Assembly (NCBI RefSeq): GCF_902506105.1
Contig: NZ_LR733303.1
Span: 434,001 to 498,000, forward strand
Direction: 5' to 3'
Length of the DNA: 64,000 nt
Origin: Aeromicrobium sp. 9AM
GTDB taxonomy: Bacteria > Actinomycetota > Actinomycetes > Propionibacteriales > Nocardioidaceae
This document shows, piece after piece, positions 8,307 through 16,360 of the stretch. The stretch's first letter is position 1. Every line of letters starts with the position of its first letter. Both the position numbers and the translations under genes were made by a program. The notes beneath the pieces were generated by a model. That model made no database searches, had not been told where the DNA came from, and was given only the letters and a program-made list of their open reading frames with translations.

Positions 8307-9263
8307 ATGAAAAGAAGGACACAGATTCTCGCCGCTCTTGCGGCGTCGATGACCCTGATGCTGGCAGCCTGCGGCAGTGACTCGAGCCCGGGCGACAAGG
8401 GGTCCAAGGACAAGAAGGGTGACTCCGTCAAGATCGGGTTCATCACGAAGTTCCCCGTCGACTTCTACGACACGATGGTCGACGCAGCCAAGGACTGGGA
8501 CTCCAAGGAGTCCGGCGCGACGGTCGTCTACGCCCAGGGCAAGAGCGGAACCGACGACGAGGGCGAGATCGCGGCGATCCAGGCGATGGTCACCCAACAG
8601 GTCGATGCCATCGTCATCACGCCCACGAGCCCCAACGTGCAGGACGACCTGCAGAAGGCGGTTGACGCGGGGATCAAGGTGATCCTGGTCGACAACGACA
8701 TCCCGGACTGGGACGGCAAGACGTCCGTCGTCGCGACCGACAACCTGGCCGGCGGCAAGCTCGCCGGCAAGTGGCTCGCCGAGAACCTGCCCGAGGGTGC
8801 ATCGATCGCCGTCCTCCAAGGCGTGCTCGGCAACCCCTCCCTCGATGCGCGCGTGACCGGGATGCTCGAGTCGCTGGGCGACGCCGCGAAGGTCGTCGCC
8901 AAGGCGCCGACGGACTGTGACCAGACCAAGGGTCTGGACGCCGCCCAGGACATCCTCACCGCGAATCCTGACGTCGATGCGATATACGCAGCGTGCGGAC
9001 CGCCGCTGCTCGGCGCGCTCGAGGCGATCAAGTCCGATGGCAAGGAGGGCAAGCTGATCACGGTCGGCTTCGATGCCTCGCCTGACGAGCTCACCGCGAT
9101 CGCTGGCGGCACCGAGTCCGGATCAGTGGCACAGTTCCCGGCCAAGATGGGAAGCATGGGCCTCCAGGCCGCGCTCGACGCGATCAACGGAGACGACGTC
9201 TCGGCCAACATCGACACCGGGACCGAGATGGTGACGAAGGACAACGTCGCCGAGTTCCAGTGA
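8307..9263 (+). CDS. Sugar-binding lipoprotein (periplasmic-binding-protein type 4)
   Basis: A 318-residue substrate receptor anchored to the membrane. The signal peptide MKRRTQILAALAASMTLMLAAC ends in a lipobox with Cys22 as the lipidation site, followed by a Ser/Lys/Asp-rich linker. The mature part has the two-lobe RbsB-like pattern: KIGFITKFPVDFYDTMVDAA, VDAIVITPTSP, VDNDIPDWDGKTSVVATDN, then VDAIYAACGPPLLGALEAIK. An 84-base gap and its own ACAGGAAC ribosome site separate it from the ATPase. A stable hairpin downstream may protect its message so that it is made in excess, as is usual for binding proteins. Confidence 0.9.
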   Translation: MKRRTQILAALAASMTLMLAACGSDSSPGDKGSKDKKGDSVKIGFITKFPVDFYDTMVDAAKDWDSKESGATVVYAQGKSGTDDEGEIAAIQAMVTQQVDAIVITPTSPNVQDDLQKAVDAGIKVILVDNDIPDWDGKTSVVATDNLAGGKLAGKWLAENLPEGASIAVLQGVLGNPSLDARVTGMLESLGDAAKVVAKAPTDCDQTKGLDAAQDILTANPDVDAIYAACGPPLLGALEAIKSDGKEGKLITVGFDASPDELTAIAGGTESGSVAQFPAKMGSMGLQAALDAINGDDVSANIDTGTEMVTKDNVAEFQ

Positions 9264-9290
9264 TCTGGCAGCTGCAGTAGCCAGCGCCGC

Positions 9291-9320
9291 GCCGGTCGGA
9301 CCTCCTCCAGTCCGACCGGC
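9291..9320 (+). terminator. Intercistronic hairpin after the binding-protein gene
   Basis: A perfect 11-bp stem (9291-9301 with 9310-9320) closes an 8-base loop. It lies between the binding protein and the lactonase and has no T tract. It could attenuate read-through or stabilise the upstream message. Confidence 0.6.
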
Positions 9321-9371
9321 CGGCGGGACGACGCGCAGGCGTTCCGGTGAACCCAAGGGAGAGGAGTCGAC

Positions 9372-10280
9372 GTGAGAGCAGGCAACGACCCGTTCGTGGA
9401 CAGCCACGTCCACTTCTGGAACCTTGCGCGCTTCGACTACGAGTGGCTGGCCGGCGAGAGTGACGTGCTTCAGCAAGATCGCCTGCCGGGACACCTTCGC
9501 GCAGACGTGGATCAGCTGGACCGACTCGACCTCGTGGGCGTGGTGTTCGTCCAGGCGGACTGCCGCGCTGACCAGGGCATGCGCGAGGTCGCGTGGGTGC
9601 ACGAGCTCGCCGATGCAGGGGCGCCGGTGCTCGCGATCGTGGCCCACGCGCCTGTGGAGCATGGCACCGACTGTGCGGGCAAGCTGGCCGAGCTCGCGGC
9701 GACCGATCTGGTGACCGGAGTCAGACGGCTGCTGCAGGACGAGCCGCCGGGATTCGCCACGTCACCGCAGGTCATCGACGGCGTCCGGCTGCTGGCGATG
9801 CACGGGCTCTCGTTCGACCTCTGCGTCCGCCAGCACCAGATCGACGAGGTGACCCGTCTGGTCGCAGCGTGTCCCGAGGTCATGTTCGTCCTCGACCACC
9901 TCGGCAAGCCCGTCATCAGTCCTGACCACTTCGCAGCATGGGCCGCCGCCCTGGTCCGCCTGGCCGCACTCCCGAACGTACGGTGCAAGCTCTCGGGTCT
10001 CGCCTCCGAGGCCGCCGACGATGCGCGCACGACCGAAGCGCTGCGCCCGTGGCTGGAGCACGCACTGGCGGTGTTCGGCCCCGACCGATGCATGGTGGGC
10101 AGCGACTGGCCCGTCGTCACCTCCGTGAGCACGTACGGCCGGTGGTTCGAGGTCGTGCTGGAGGTCCTGGACGAGCTGTCTGCAGGCGACCGGACCCGCG
10201 TGCTCACCGCGACTGCCGAGGACACCTATGATCCTCTCAACCGTGCTGCTCGAGCGAAGGATCCGTTGCCGTGGCTCTGA
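9372..10280 (+). CDS. Amidohydrolase-2 family lactonase (L-fuconolactonase-like)
   Basis: A 302-residue TIM-barrel hydrolase. Metal-site features are DSHVHFW at residues 9-15, a strand ending in VFVQADC, FVLDHLGKP near residues 174-182, and the C-terminal MVGSDWPV near 244-251. The arrangement matches sugar-lactonases of the L-fucono-1,5-lactonase group (COG3618), which open the lactone made by a sugar dehydrogenase. GGGAGAGGAG precedes the GTG. It lies between transporter and regulator genes and overlaps the GntR start by ten bases. The exact sugar is uncertain. Confidence 0.8.
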   Translation: MRAGNDPFVDSHVHFWNLARFDYEWLAGESDVLQQDRLPGHLRADVDQLDRLDLVGVVFVQADCRADQGMREVAWVHELADAGAPVLAIVAHAPVEHGTDCAGKLAELAATDLVTGVRRLLQDEPPGFATSPQVIDGVRLLAMHGLSFDLCVRQHQIDEVTRLVAACPEVMFVLDHLGKPVISPDHFAAWAAALVRLAALPNVRCKLSGLASEAADDARTTEALRPWLEHALAVFGPDRCMVGSDWPVVTSVSTYGRWFEVVLEVLDELSAGDRTRVLTATAEDTYDPLNRAARAKDPLPWL

Positions 10281-10942
10281 CTGACGAGGCCATCCTCCGG
10301 ATCAAGGAAATGATCGTGAGCGGCCAGCTGAAGCCGGGCGACAGGCTCCCGCGCGAAGCCGACTTGTCCGAGACGCTGGGCCTGTCCCGCAACTCGCTGC
10401 GGGAGGCCGTGCGAGCGCTCGCCCTGATCAACATCCTCGACGTGCGACAGGGCGACGGCACGTACGTGACGAGCCTCGATCCGAACGTGCTGCTGGATGC
10501 CCTCACGTTCGTCGTCGACTTCCACCAGGACGACAGTGTGCTGGAGTTCCTGCGGGTGCGCCGGATCCTCGAGCCCGAGGCCGCAGCCATGGCAGCGCCG
10601 CGCGTGACGCCCGAGGAGCTGCAGCGGATGCAGGACGTCATCGATGCCTCGAGCAAGGACTCCTTGCCAGAGGACCTGCTGTCGTTCGACATCGACTTCC
10701 ACCGGATGGTGAGTGTGGCGTCGGGCAACTCGGTCCTGGCATCGCTCATCGAAGGGCTCTCCAGCCCGACCAATCGCGCACGGATCTGGCGAGGCCGCAC
10801 CGAAGTCGGCGCCCAGGAACGTACGAGGCGTGAGCACCAGGCGATCCTGGATGCCCTCGCGGCAGGTGAGCCCGAGCTCGCGCACGCCGCGATGGTGGTT
10901 CACGTGGCGGGCGTCGAGGCGTGGCTGCGCCGCGCGCGCTGA
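10271..10942 (+). CDS. FadR-type GntR transcriptional regulator of the sugar-acid cluster
   Basis: A 223-residue regulator. The N-terminal winged helix is clear: IVSGQLKPGDRLPREADLSETLGLSRNSLREAVRAL at about residues 14-50, followed by the wing GDGTYVTSLDP. The C-terminal all-helical FCD effector domain follows, with RRILEPEAAAMAA, FDIDFHRMVSVASGN and the late HVAGVEAWL helix. Sugar acids or their keto-deoxy derivatives are typical inducers. It overlaps the lactonase gene. Candidate operators with an ACATC core lie upstream of the transporter (6283) and in the gap after this gene. Confidence 0.88.
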   Translation: MALTDEAILRIKEMIVSGQLKPGDRLPREADLSETLGLSRNSLREAVRALALINILDVRQGDGTYVTSLDPNVLLDALTFVVDFHQDDSVLEFLRVRRILEPEAAAMAAPRVTPEELQRMQDVIDASSKDSLPEDLLSFDIDFHRMVSVASGNSVLASLIEGLSSPTNRARIWRGRTEVGAQERTRREHQAILDALAAGEPELAHAAMVVHVAGVEAWLRRAR

Positions 10943-10970
10943 CTCGCTGATTCATCCCACATCTCCATAA

Positions 10971-11043
10971 ACATCGGATCTATAATCCAATCTGTTGCCT
11001 GAAACGTGCCGGTACGGCAAGATGATGGCTATAACATCCGATG
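10971..11043 (+). promoter_or_regulatory. Regulatory gap before the dehydratase operon
   Basis: The 135-base gap holds ACATCGGAT (10971-10979), a TATAAT hexamer (10981-10986), the palindrome TGCCG-GTA-CGGCA (11007-11019) and ACATCCGATG (11034-11043, CATC-c-GATG palindrome). The ACATCC element matches the half-site in the transporter operator at 6283. No good -35 partner for TATAAT is visible, so an activator or a different -10 is possible. Confidence 0.45.
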
Positions 11044-11077
11044 AATTGAACAGGTTGCTAAGACGAAGGGAGCGACG

Positions 11078-12379
11078 GTGGCACGTTTCGTCTCGATCGA
11101 CACGGCCGACGTACGGTTCCCGACATCCCGCGAGCTCGACGGTTCGGATGTGATGAATCCTGAGCCGGACTACTCGGCGGCCTACCTCGTGATCACCACG
11201 GATGCGGGTGACGGGATCGAGGGTCACGGCTTCACGTTCACGACCGGCCGGGGCAATGAGGTGCAGACCGCTGCGGCCTCGAGCCTTGCGCCGTGGCTGG
11301 TGGGTCGCGACGTCGATCACGTGCTGGCCAACCTCGGCCCGTTCGGCCGCGAGCTCACGACGGACCCACAGCTGCGCTGGCTCGGACCGGAGAAGGGCGT
11401 CATCCACATGGCCTGCGGGGCGTTGATCAATGCCCTGTGGGACCTGCGCGCCAAGCGGGAGGGCCTGCCGCTGTGGGATCTGCTCTCCCGGCTCACCTCC
11501 GACGAGATCGCCGACCTGGTCGACTTCACCTACCTCTCCGACGCCCTCACCCGGGACGACGCGCTCACGATCCTGCGGGCCGCCGAGCCGGGGCGGGACG
11601 ACCGCCGGGCCGCTCTGCTGGAGCAGGGCTATCCGGCGTACACCACGACGCCGGGCTGGCTGGGTTATGACGACGCCAAGCTTGCTCGACTGGCGGGGGA
11701 CGCCGTGGCGGACGGTTTCGAGCTGATCAAGCTCAAGGTCGGTGCCTCCCTCGATGAGGACATCCGTCGGATGGGCATCGCCCGAGCCACGGTCGGCCCT
11801 GACGTCGGCATCGCGATCGACGCCAACCAGCGTTGGGAGATCGACGAGGCGGTCGCCTGGGTGACTCAACTGGCGAGGTTCGACCCGACCTGGATCGAGG
11901 AGCCGACCAATCCCGACGACATCCTCGGGCACGCCGCCATCAGGGCCAAGGTGGCACCCGTCAAGGTCGCGACCGGCGAGCATGCGCACAACCGGGTGAT
12001 GTTCCGCCAGCTCCTGCAGGCCGACGCGATCGACGTCGTCCAGATCGACGCCAGCCGCGTGGGCGGGGTCAACGAGAACATCGCCATCATCTTGTTGGCG
12101 GCGAAGTTCGGCGTGCCGGTGTGTCCCCATGCCGGCGGCGTGGGCCTCTGCGAGCTCGTCCGGCACCTGTCGATGTTCGACTTCGTGGCGGTCAGCGGCA
12201 CGACCGAAGGCAGGTACATCGAGTACGTCGACCACCTCCACGAGCACTTCATCGACCCCGCCATCGTGCGAGGCGGTCGCTATCTCGCGCCGACGATGCC
12301 CGGGTTCAGCGCCCAGATGCGGGCCGAGTCGCTCGCCGCGCACCGATTCCCCGACGGCCCGGTCTGGCTGGAGGCGTGA
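11078..12379 (+). CDS. Enolase-superfamily sugar-acid dehydratase (L-fuconate dehydratase-like)
   Basis: A 433-residue member of the mandelate racemase/enolase superfamily. The catalytic set can be followed: KLKVG (Lys pair near 217-219), IDANQRW (Asp near 248), IEEPTNPDD (Glu near 273), TGEH (Glu near 300) and the general-base His in CPHAGGVGL (near 350). Length and order resemble L-fuconate dehydratase, which converts the aldonate into a 2-keto-3-deoxy acid using Mg2+. AAGGGAGCGACG precedes the GTG. Its TGA overlaps the next ATG (TGATG). The family is firm, but substrate stereochemistry cannot be read from sequence. Confidence 0.87.
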   Translation: MARFVSIDTADVRFPTSRELDGSDVMNPEPDYSAAYLVITTDAGDGIEGHGFTFTTGRGNEVQTAAASSLAPWLVGRDVDHVLANLGPFGRELTTDPQLRWLGPEKGVIHMACGALINALWDLRAKREGLPLWDLLSRLTSDEIADLVDFTYLSDALTRDDALTILRAAEPGRDDRRAALLEQGYPAYTTTPGWLGYDDAKLARLAGDAVADGFELIKLKVGASLDEDIRRMGIARATVGPDVGIAIDANQRWEIDEAVAWVTQLARFDPTWIEEPTNPDDILGHAAIRAKVAPVKVATGEHAHNRVMFRQLLQADAIDVVQIDASRVGGVNENIAIILLAAKFGVPVCPHAGGVGLCELVRHLSMFDFVAVSGTTEGRYIEYVDHLHEHFIDPAIVRGGRYLAPTMPGFSAQMRAESLAAHRFPDGPVWLEA

Positions 12380-13404
12380 TGCTGGCAGCACAGTACGTCC
12401 GTGGCGGCGGCATCGAGGTCGTCGAGGCCGACCCGCGCCGGCCCGGACCGGGTGAGGTGCAGATCGATGTCGCCTACGTCGGCATCTGCGGCACCGACCT
12501 GCACATCCTGCACGGCGCGATGGACGAGCGGGTCGGAGCCCGGGCCGTCATCGGGCACGAGACGGCCGGCCGCGTGCACGCGGTGGGCGATGGCGTCACG
12601 GCCTGGTCCGTCGGCGACCACGTCACGGTGATGCCGCTCGAGTGGTGCGGCACCTGCCCGACCTGCGTCGCCGGCCACCGGCACATCTGCGACCGGCTGA
12701 ACTTCGTGGGAATCGACTCGACGGGCGCCCTGCAGGAGATGTGGACCCTGCCGCAGCACCTGCTCGTACGCCTGCCGGCCGAGCTCTCGCTGCGGGACGC
12801 CGCCCTGGTCGAACCCGTCGCCGTGGCGCACCACGACGTGAGACGCGCCCGGCTGGAGCCGGGGCAACGGGCGGCTGTCGTGGGCGGTGGCCCTGTTGGT
12901 CTCCTGATCGCGCTGGTGGCCGCCGCCCAGGGCGCGGAGGTCCGTGTCCTGGAGACCAATCCGTTCCGGCGCTCCGTGATCGCGGCCCTGGGGATCGACG
13001 TGGTCGACCCTGTCGACATTGCGGCCCTCGTCGAGGAGTGGACCGGCGGAGCCGGTGCGGAGGTGGTGTTCGAGGTGTCAGGCGCTCAAGGTGGCCTGGA
13101 CTCGGCGGTCGACCTGGTGCGCGCTCGTGGCCGGCTCGTCGTCGTCGGGATCCACGCCCAGCGCCGTGAGCTCGACCTGAAGCGGGTGTTCTGGAAAGAG
13201 CTCGAGATCGTCGGCGCTCGTGTCTACGAGTCACAGGACTTCGCCGACGCGGTCGCGTCGCTTGCGGCCGGGACGATTCCGGTGGAGGCGTTGATCTCCA
13301 AGGTCGTTCCCCTCGAGTCGGCCGCTGAGGCGTTCGAGATCCTCGACCTCGGTGGGGCCGTCATGAAGGTGCTCGTGGACTGCGGTGGAGCTGAGCCCCA
13401 GTGA
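12379..13404 (+). CDS. Zinc-dependent alcohol/polyol dehydrogenase (MDR family)
   Basis: A 341-residue medium-chain dehydrogenase. Catalytic zinc ligands are CGTDLH (Cys near 35) and GHE (near 58-60). The structural zinc loop shows CGTC..C......C (near 92-107). The Rossmann motif GGGPVG lies near 172. The ATG overlaps the dehydratase stop and the TGA overlaps the next gene's GTG, so it is co-translated. In sugar-acid clusters such enzymes oxidise a sugar at C1 or a deoxy-keto acid; which applies here is undetermined. The upstream frame is open well into the dehydratase gene, but the family similarity begins at this ATG. Confidence 0.87.
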   Translation: MLAAQYVRGGGIEVVEADPRRPGPGEVQIDVAYVGICGTDLHILHGAMDERVGARAVIGHETAGRVHAVGDGVTAWSVGDHVTVMPLEWCGTCPTCVAGHRHICDRLNFVGIDSTGALQEMWTLPQHLLVRLPAELSLRDAALVEPVAVAHHDVRRARLEPGQRAAVVGGGPVGLLIALVAAAQGAEVRVLETNPFRRSVIAALGIDVVDPVDIAALVEEWTGGAGAEVVFEVSGAQGGLDSAVDLVRARGRLVVVGIHAQRRELDLKRVFWKELEIVGARVYESQDFADAVASLAAGTIPVEALISKVVPLESAAEAFEILDLGGAVMKVLVDCGGAEPQ

Positions 13405-14189
13405 CGATCGGCATCCCCGGCACCAGCCTTGCCGCCTTCAGCCTCAAGGGCCGGCTGGCCGTGGTGACGGGTGCCCGGCGTGGCATCGGGCTCGCCATCG
13501 CGACGGGCCTTGCCGAGGCCGGTGCCGACATCGTCGGGGTCAGCGCCTCGCTCGAGCCCGACGGCAGCGACGTCCAGCGCGCCGTCGAGAACGCGGGCTG
13601 CACGTTCACCGCCCACCAGGTCGACTTCGCCGACCGGGAGGCAGTCAAGGCCCTCGCGGAGAGGCTGGTCGGCGCCGATCGTCCGGTCGACATCCTGGTC
13701 AACAACGCCGGCACGATCGCCCGCGCCCCGGTCGTCGACCACACGGACGAGGCCTGGGATCACGTCATCGAGGTCGACCTGACCAGCCAGTTCGTCCTCA
13801 CTCGCGAGGTGGGGCGAGCGATGGTGGAGCGGGGATCGGGCAAGGTCATCTTCACGGCCTCGATGCTCAGCTTCCAGGGCGGCATCAACGTCGTCGGCTA
13901 TACCGCGGCCAAGAGCGCCATCGCCGGGATGACCAAGGCGCTGGCGAACGAGTGGGCGTCGCACGGCGTCAACGTCAACGCCATCGCGCCGGGATACATC
14001 GCCACCGACAACACCGAGGCCTTGCGCAACGACCCGGCGCGATCAGGTGCGATCCTCGACCGGATCCCGGCCGGCCGCTGGGGCGAAGCCCGTGACCTCA
14101 AGGGCGCCGCGGTGTTCCTGGCCAGCTCGGCGTCGGACTACGTCCACGGCACGGTGCTCCCCGTCGACGGGGGATGGCTCGGCCGATGA
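13401..14189 (+). CDS. Short-chain dehydrogenase/reductase (KduD-like)
   Basis: A 262-residue classical SDR. The cofactor motif is TGARRGIG around residues 24-31, NNAG lies near 103-106, and the catalytic Ser-Tyr-Lys set appears as TASML, then YTAAKS near 174-179. The C-terminal VHGTVLPVDGGWLGR is typical of KduD, rhamnose- or fucose-dehydrogenase groups. The GTG start overlaps the upstream stop by four bases and its TGA overlaps the aldolase ATG. It is probably one of the two oxidation steps of the cluster, sugar to lactone or deoxy-keto-acid oxidation. Confidence 0.87.
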   Translation: MTIGIPGTSLAAFSLKGRLAVVTGARRGIGLAIATGLAEAGADIVGVSASLEPDGSDVQRAVENAGCTFTAHQVDFADREAVKALAERLVGADRPVDILVNNAGTIARAPVVDHTDEAWDHVIEVDLTSQFVLTREVGRAMVERGSGKVIFTASMLSFQGGINVVGYTAAKSAIAGMTKALANEWASHGVNVNAIAPGYIATDNTEALRNDPARSGAILDRIPAGRWGEARDLKGAAVFLASSASDYVHGTVLPVDGGWLGR

Positions 14190-14830
14190 TCGACGTGCCG
14201 GCGTTCCATCAGGCCCTCGGCGTGCTGCCGGTCATCGTCATCGATGACGAGGCGTACGCGCACCAGCTGGCGGAGGCGCTGGCGTCCGGCGGACTCCCGT
14301 CGGGCGAGGTCACGCTGCGGACCGCAGCCGCCCTCGGTGCGATTCGGGAGATGGCACAGGTGCCGGGGTTCGTCGTCGGCGCCGGGACCGTGGTCCACCC
14401 GAGCCAGGTCGAGCACGCGATCGCCGCCGGGGCCCACTACGTCGTGTCGCCGGGCTTCGGGCCCGCCGTGAGTCGGGAGTGCGCGACGCTGGGCATCCCC
14501 CTGATTCCGGGCGTGGCCACCGCGACCGAGATCCAGACAGCCCGGGATGCCGGCTGGTCCGTGCTCAAGTTCTTCCCCGCTGCGGCGGCCGGGGGCGCGC
14601 GCATGGTCTCGGCACTGTCTGCGCCGTTCCCGGACGTGCGTTTCGTCCCGACCGGAGGCATCGGCCTCGCCACGATGCAGGAATACCTCGAGATCCCCTC
14701 GGTCCTGGCCGTCGGCGGAACCTGGATCGCTCCGCAGGCGATGATTCGATCGGCTGCCTTCGACCAGATCGCTCAGCTGGCGGCCGGTGCGACAGCGCTC
14801 GCGAAGGAGATGCGATGCCCCTCGTCCTGA
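14186..14830 (+). CDS. KDPG/KHG-type class I aldolase
   Basis: A 214-residue aldolase of the Eda family. It would cleave a 2-keto-3-deoxy-6-phospho sugar acid into pyruvate and a triose phosphate. Active-site features are the Glu in GEVTLRTAAAL (near 40), the phosphate-binding loop region VGAGTV and the Schiff-base lysine in KFFPAAAAGG (near 127). FVPTGGIG near 153-160 forms the second phosphate loop. The ATG at 14186 overlaps the SDR stop; an in-frame start four codons upstream is less likely. It overlaps the kinase start by 16 bases. Confidence 0.87.
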   Translation: MIDVPAFHQALGVLPVIVIDDEAYAHQLAEALASGGLPSGEVTLRTAAALGAIREMAQVPGFVVGAGTVVHPSQVEHAIAAGAHYVVSPGFGPAVSRECATLGIPLIPGVATATEIQTARDAGWSVLKFFPAAAAGGARMVSALSAPFPDVRFVPTGGIGLATMQEYLEIPSVLAVGGTWIAPQAMIRSAAFDQIAQLAAGATALAKEMRCPSS

Positions 14831-15915
14831 AGCCGGCCGAGCAGTGCCGGTACGACGCGCTGTCCCTGGGCGAGGTGATGTTGCGCCTCGATCCCGGTGA
14901 GGGCCGCATCCGCACCGCCCGGCAGTTCCGGGCCAGCGAGGGTGGCGGTGAGTACAACGTCGCGCGAGGGCTGTCGCGGTGCTTCGGGCTGCGGACGGCC
15001 GTGGTGACCGGACTGGTCGACAACGAGGTTGGTCATCTCGTCGAGGAGCTGATTATGGCCGGCGGCGTCGACGCCAGCGGGATCGTGTGGGCGCCGAGTG
15101 ACGGGATCGGCCGTACGGTCCGCAACGGCTTGAACTTCACCGAGCGCGGGTTCGGCGTCCGTGGTGCGAAGGGGGTGTCTGATCGAGGTTGGACCGCGGC
15201 CAGCCAGCTGCGTGCCGGCGACGTGGACTGGGACCACCTGTTCGGCACAGCAGGCGTGCGCTGGTTCCACACCGGTGGGATCTTCGCCGGTCTCTCCGAG
15301 ACCACGGCAGACGTGGTCGTCGCCGCCGCCGAGGCAGCGAGACGCCACGGCACGGTCGTCTCGTACGACCTGAACTACCGACCGAGCCTGTGGCAGTCGA
15401 TCGGCGGTGCGGACCGCGCACGCGAGGTCAATGCCCGCATCTGTGGCCTGGTCGACGTCCTCATCGGCAACGAGGAGGACTTCACCGCAGCCCTCGGCTA
15501 TCAGGTGCCGGGCGGCTCGACAGACCTCGCCACACTCGATCTCGCCGGCTATGCCGAGATGCTCGGCGCCGTCGCGGCCGACCTCCCGAACCTCGAGGTC
15601 GCGGCGGCGACCCTGCGAACCGTCAGGTCGGCGACCCGCAACGACTGGGGCGCGTTGGCATGGTCGGACGAGACCGGGATCGTACGGGCGACGCAGCGCG
15701 ACGACCTGGAGATCCTCGACCGCGTCGGTGGCGGCGACAGCTTCGCCTCAGGTCTGGCGTACGGCCTGCTTGCCGGGCGTCCTCTCCAGGAGGCGGTGGA
15801 GTACGGCGCGGCTCACGGCGCGCTCGCCATGACGACTCCGGGCGACACCTCCATGGCGACCCTTGCCGAGGTCGAGGCGCTGGTCCGCGGCGGCAGCGCA
15901 CGCGTGCAGCGATAG
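14815..15915 (+). CDS. PfkB-family carbohydrate kinase (2-keto-3-deoxygluconate kinase-like)
   Basis: A 366-residue ribokinase-fold kinase, somewhat longer than the 300-340 usual for KdgK. The N-terminal GEVMLRLDPG and GGEYNVARGLSRCFG blocks and the C-terminal anion-hole motif GGGDSFASGLAYGLL (near 305) are typical, with the catalytic Asp in GGGD. AAGGAG lies seven bases before the ATG. It closes the sugar-acid operon and would make the phosphorylated substrate of the neighbouring KDPG-type aldolase. A 6-deoxy acid could not be phosphorylated at C6, which bears on the pathway's real substrate. Confidence 0.87.
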   Translation: MPLVLKPAEQCRYDALSLGEVMLRLDPGEGRIRTARQFRASEGGGEYNVARGLSRCFGLRTAVVTGLVDNEVGHLVEELIMAGGVDASGIVWAPSDGIGRTVRNGLNFTERGFGVRGAKGVSDRGWTAASQLRAGDVDWDHLFGTAGVRWFHTGGIFAGLSETTADVVVAAAEAARRHGTVVSYDLNYRPSLWQSIGGADRAREVNARICGLVDVLIGNEEDFTAALGYQVPGGSTDLATLDLAGYAEMLGAVAADLPNLEVAAATLRTVRSATRNDWGALAWSDETGIVRATQRDDLEILDRVGGGDSFASGLAYGLLAGRPLQEAVEYGAAHGALAMTTPGDTSMATLAEVEALVRGGSARVQR

Positions 15916-15945
15916 CCGGCCGTCGACCACAGATCAGGCGGCCGG
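15916..15945. terminator. Hairpin between the kinase and the convergent VOC gene
   Basis: CCGGCCG (15916-15922) pairs with CGGCCGG (15939-15945) across a 16-base loop. It begins directly after the kinase TAG and covers the stop of the convergent gene, so it may serve both directions. The stem is short. Confidence 0.4.
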
Positions 15946-16317
15946 GGGCTCCCACAGCTCGATCGCGTTGCCTTCCGGATCGTGGATCCGGGCGAAGCGG
16001 CCGGTCTCGGGTGAGTCCCACTCGGGCTTGACGGTGACCTCTGTCCCGCCGATCTGCAGCTGGGCAAGAAGGCTGTCGAGGTCGCTGACACGGAGGTTGA
16101 GCATGAACTGCTTGTCCGCCGGCCAGTAGTCGGTCCCGGCCTCGAACGGCGCGAACACGAGGGGGCCGCCCTGCACCTTCCAGCTCCACTCCTCCGGCTC
16201 GCCGGTGTCCGGTGCTGCGCAACCGGCACCGACGCCGAGGTGGTCGCGATACCAGGCAGCGAGGGCTTCGGGATCCTGCGCGCGAAAGAAGATCCCGCCC
16301 ACTCCGAGTACCGGCAC
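15934..16317 (-). CDS. VOC-family (glyoxalase/bleomycin-resistance fold) protein
   Basis: A 127-residue single-module VOC protein. GVGGIFFRAQDPEALAAWYRDHLG forms the first beta-alpha unit and DPEGNAIELWEP the closing metal-site strand with its Glu. Members bind metals and small substrates; the substrate here is unknown. A GTG start preceded by GAGAGGAG is used. It is convergent with the sugar-acid operon and shows no functional link to it. Confidence 0.82.
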   Translation of the reverse strand: MPVLGVGGIFFRAQDPEALAAWYRDHLGVGAGCAAPDTGEPEEWSWKVQGGPLVFAPFEAGTDYWPADKQFMLNLRVSDLDSLLAQLQIGGTEVTVKPEWDSPETGRFARIHDPEGNAIELWEPPAA

Positions 16318-16360
16318 CGGCGCTCCTCTCGTCTCGCCACCTCGTGGAGGCGCCCCGATG

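Noticed and set aside
10981-10986. TATAAT as a standard promoter for the dehydratase operon
   Set aside because: No -35 hexamer is present 16-19 bases upstream and the distance to the start is about 90 bases. It is reported only as part of the regulatory gap.
9372-15915. Straight L-fucose catabolic cluster
   Set aside because: The lactonase and dehydratase fit, but the kinase and KDPG-type aldolase do not suit a 6-deoxy acid, so I named the enzymes by family and left the sugar open.
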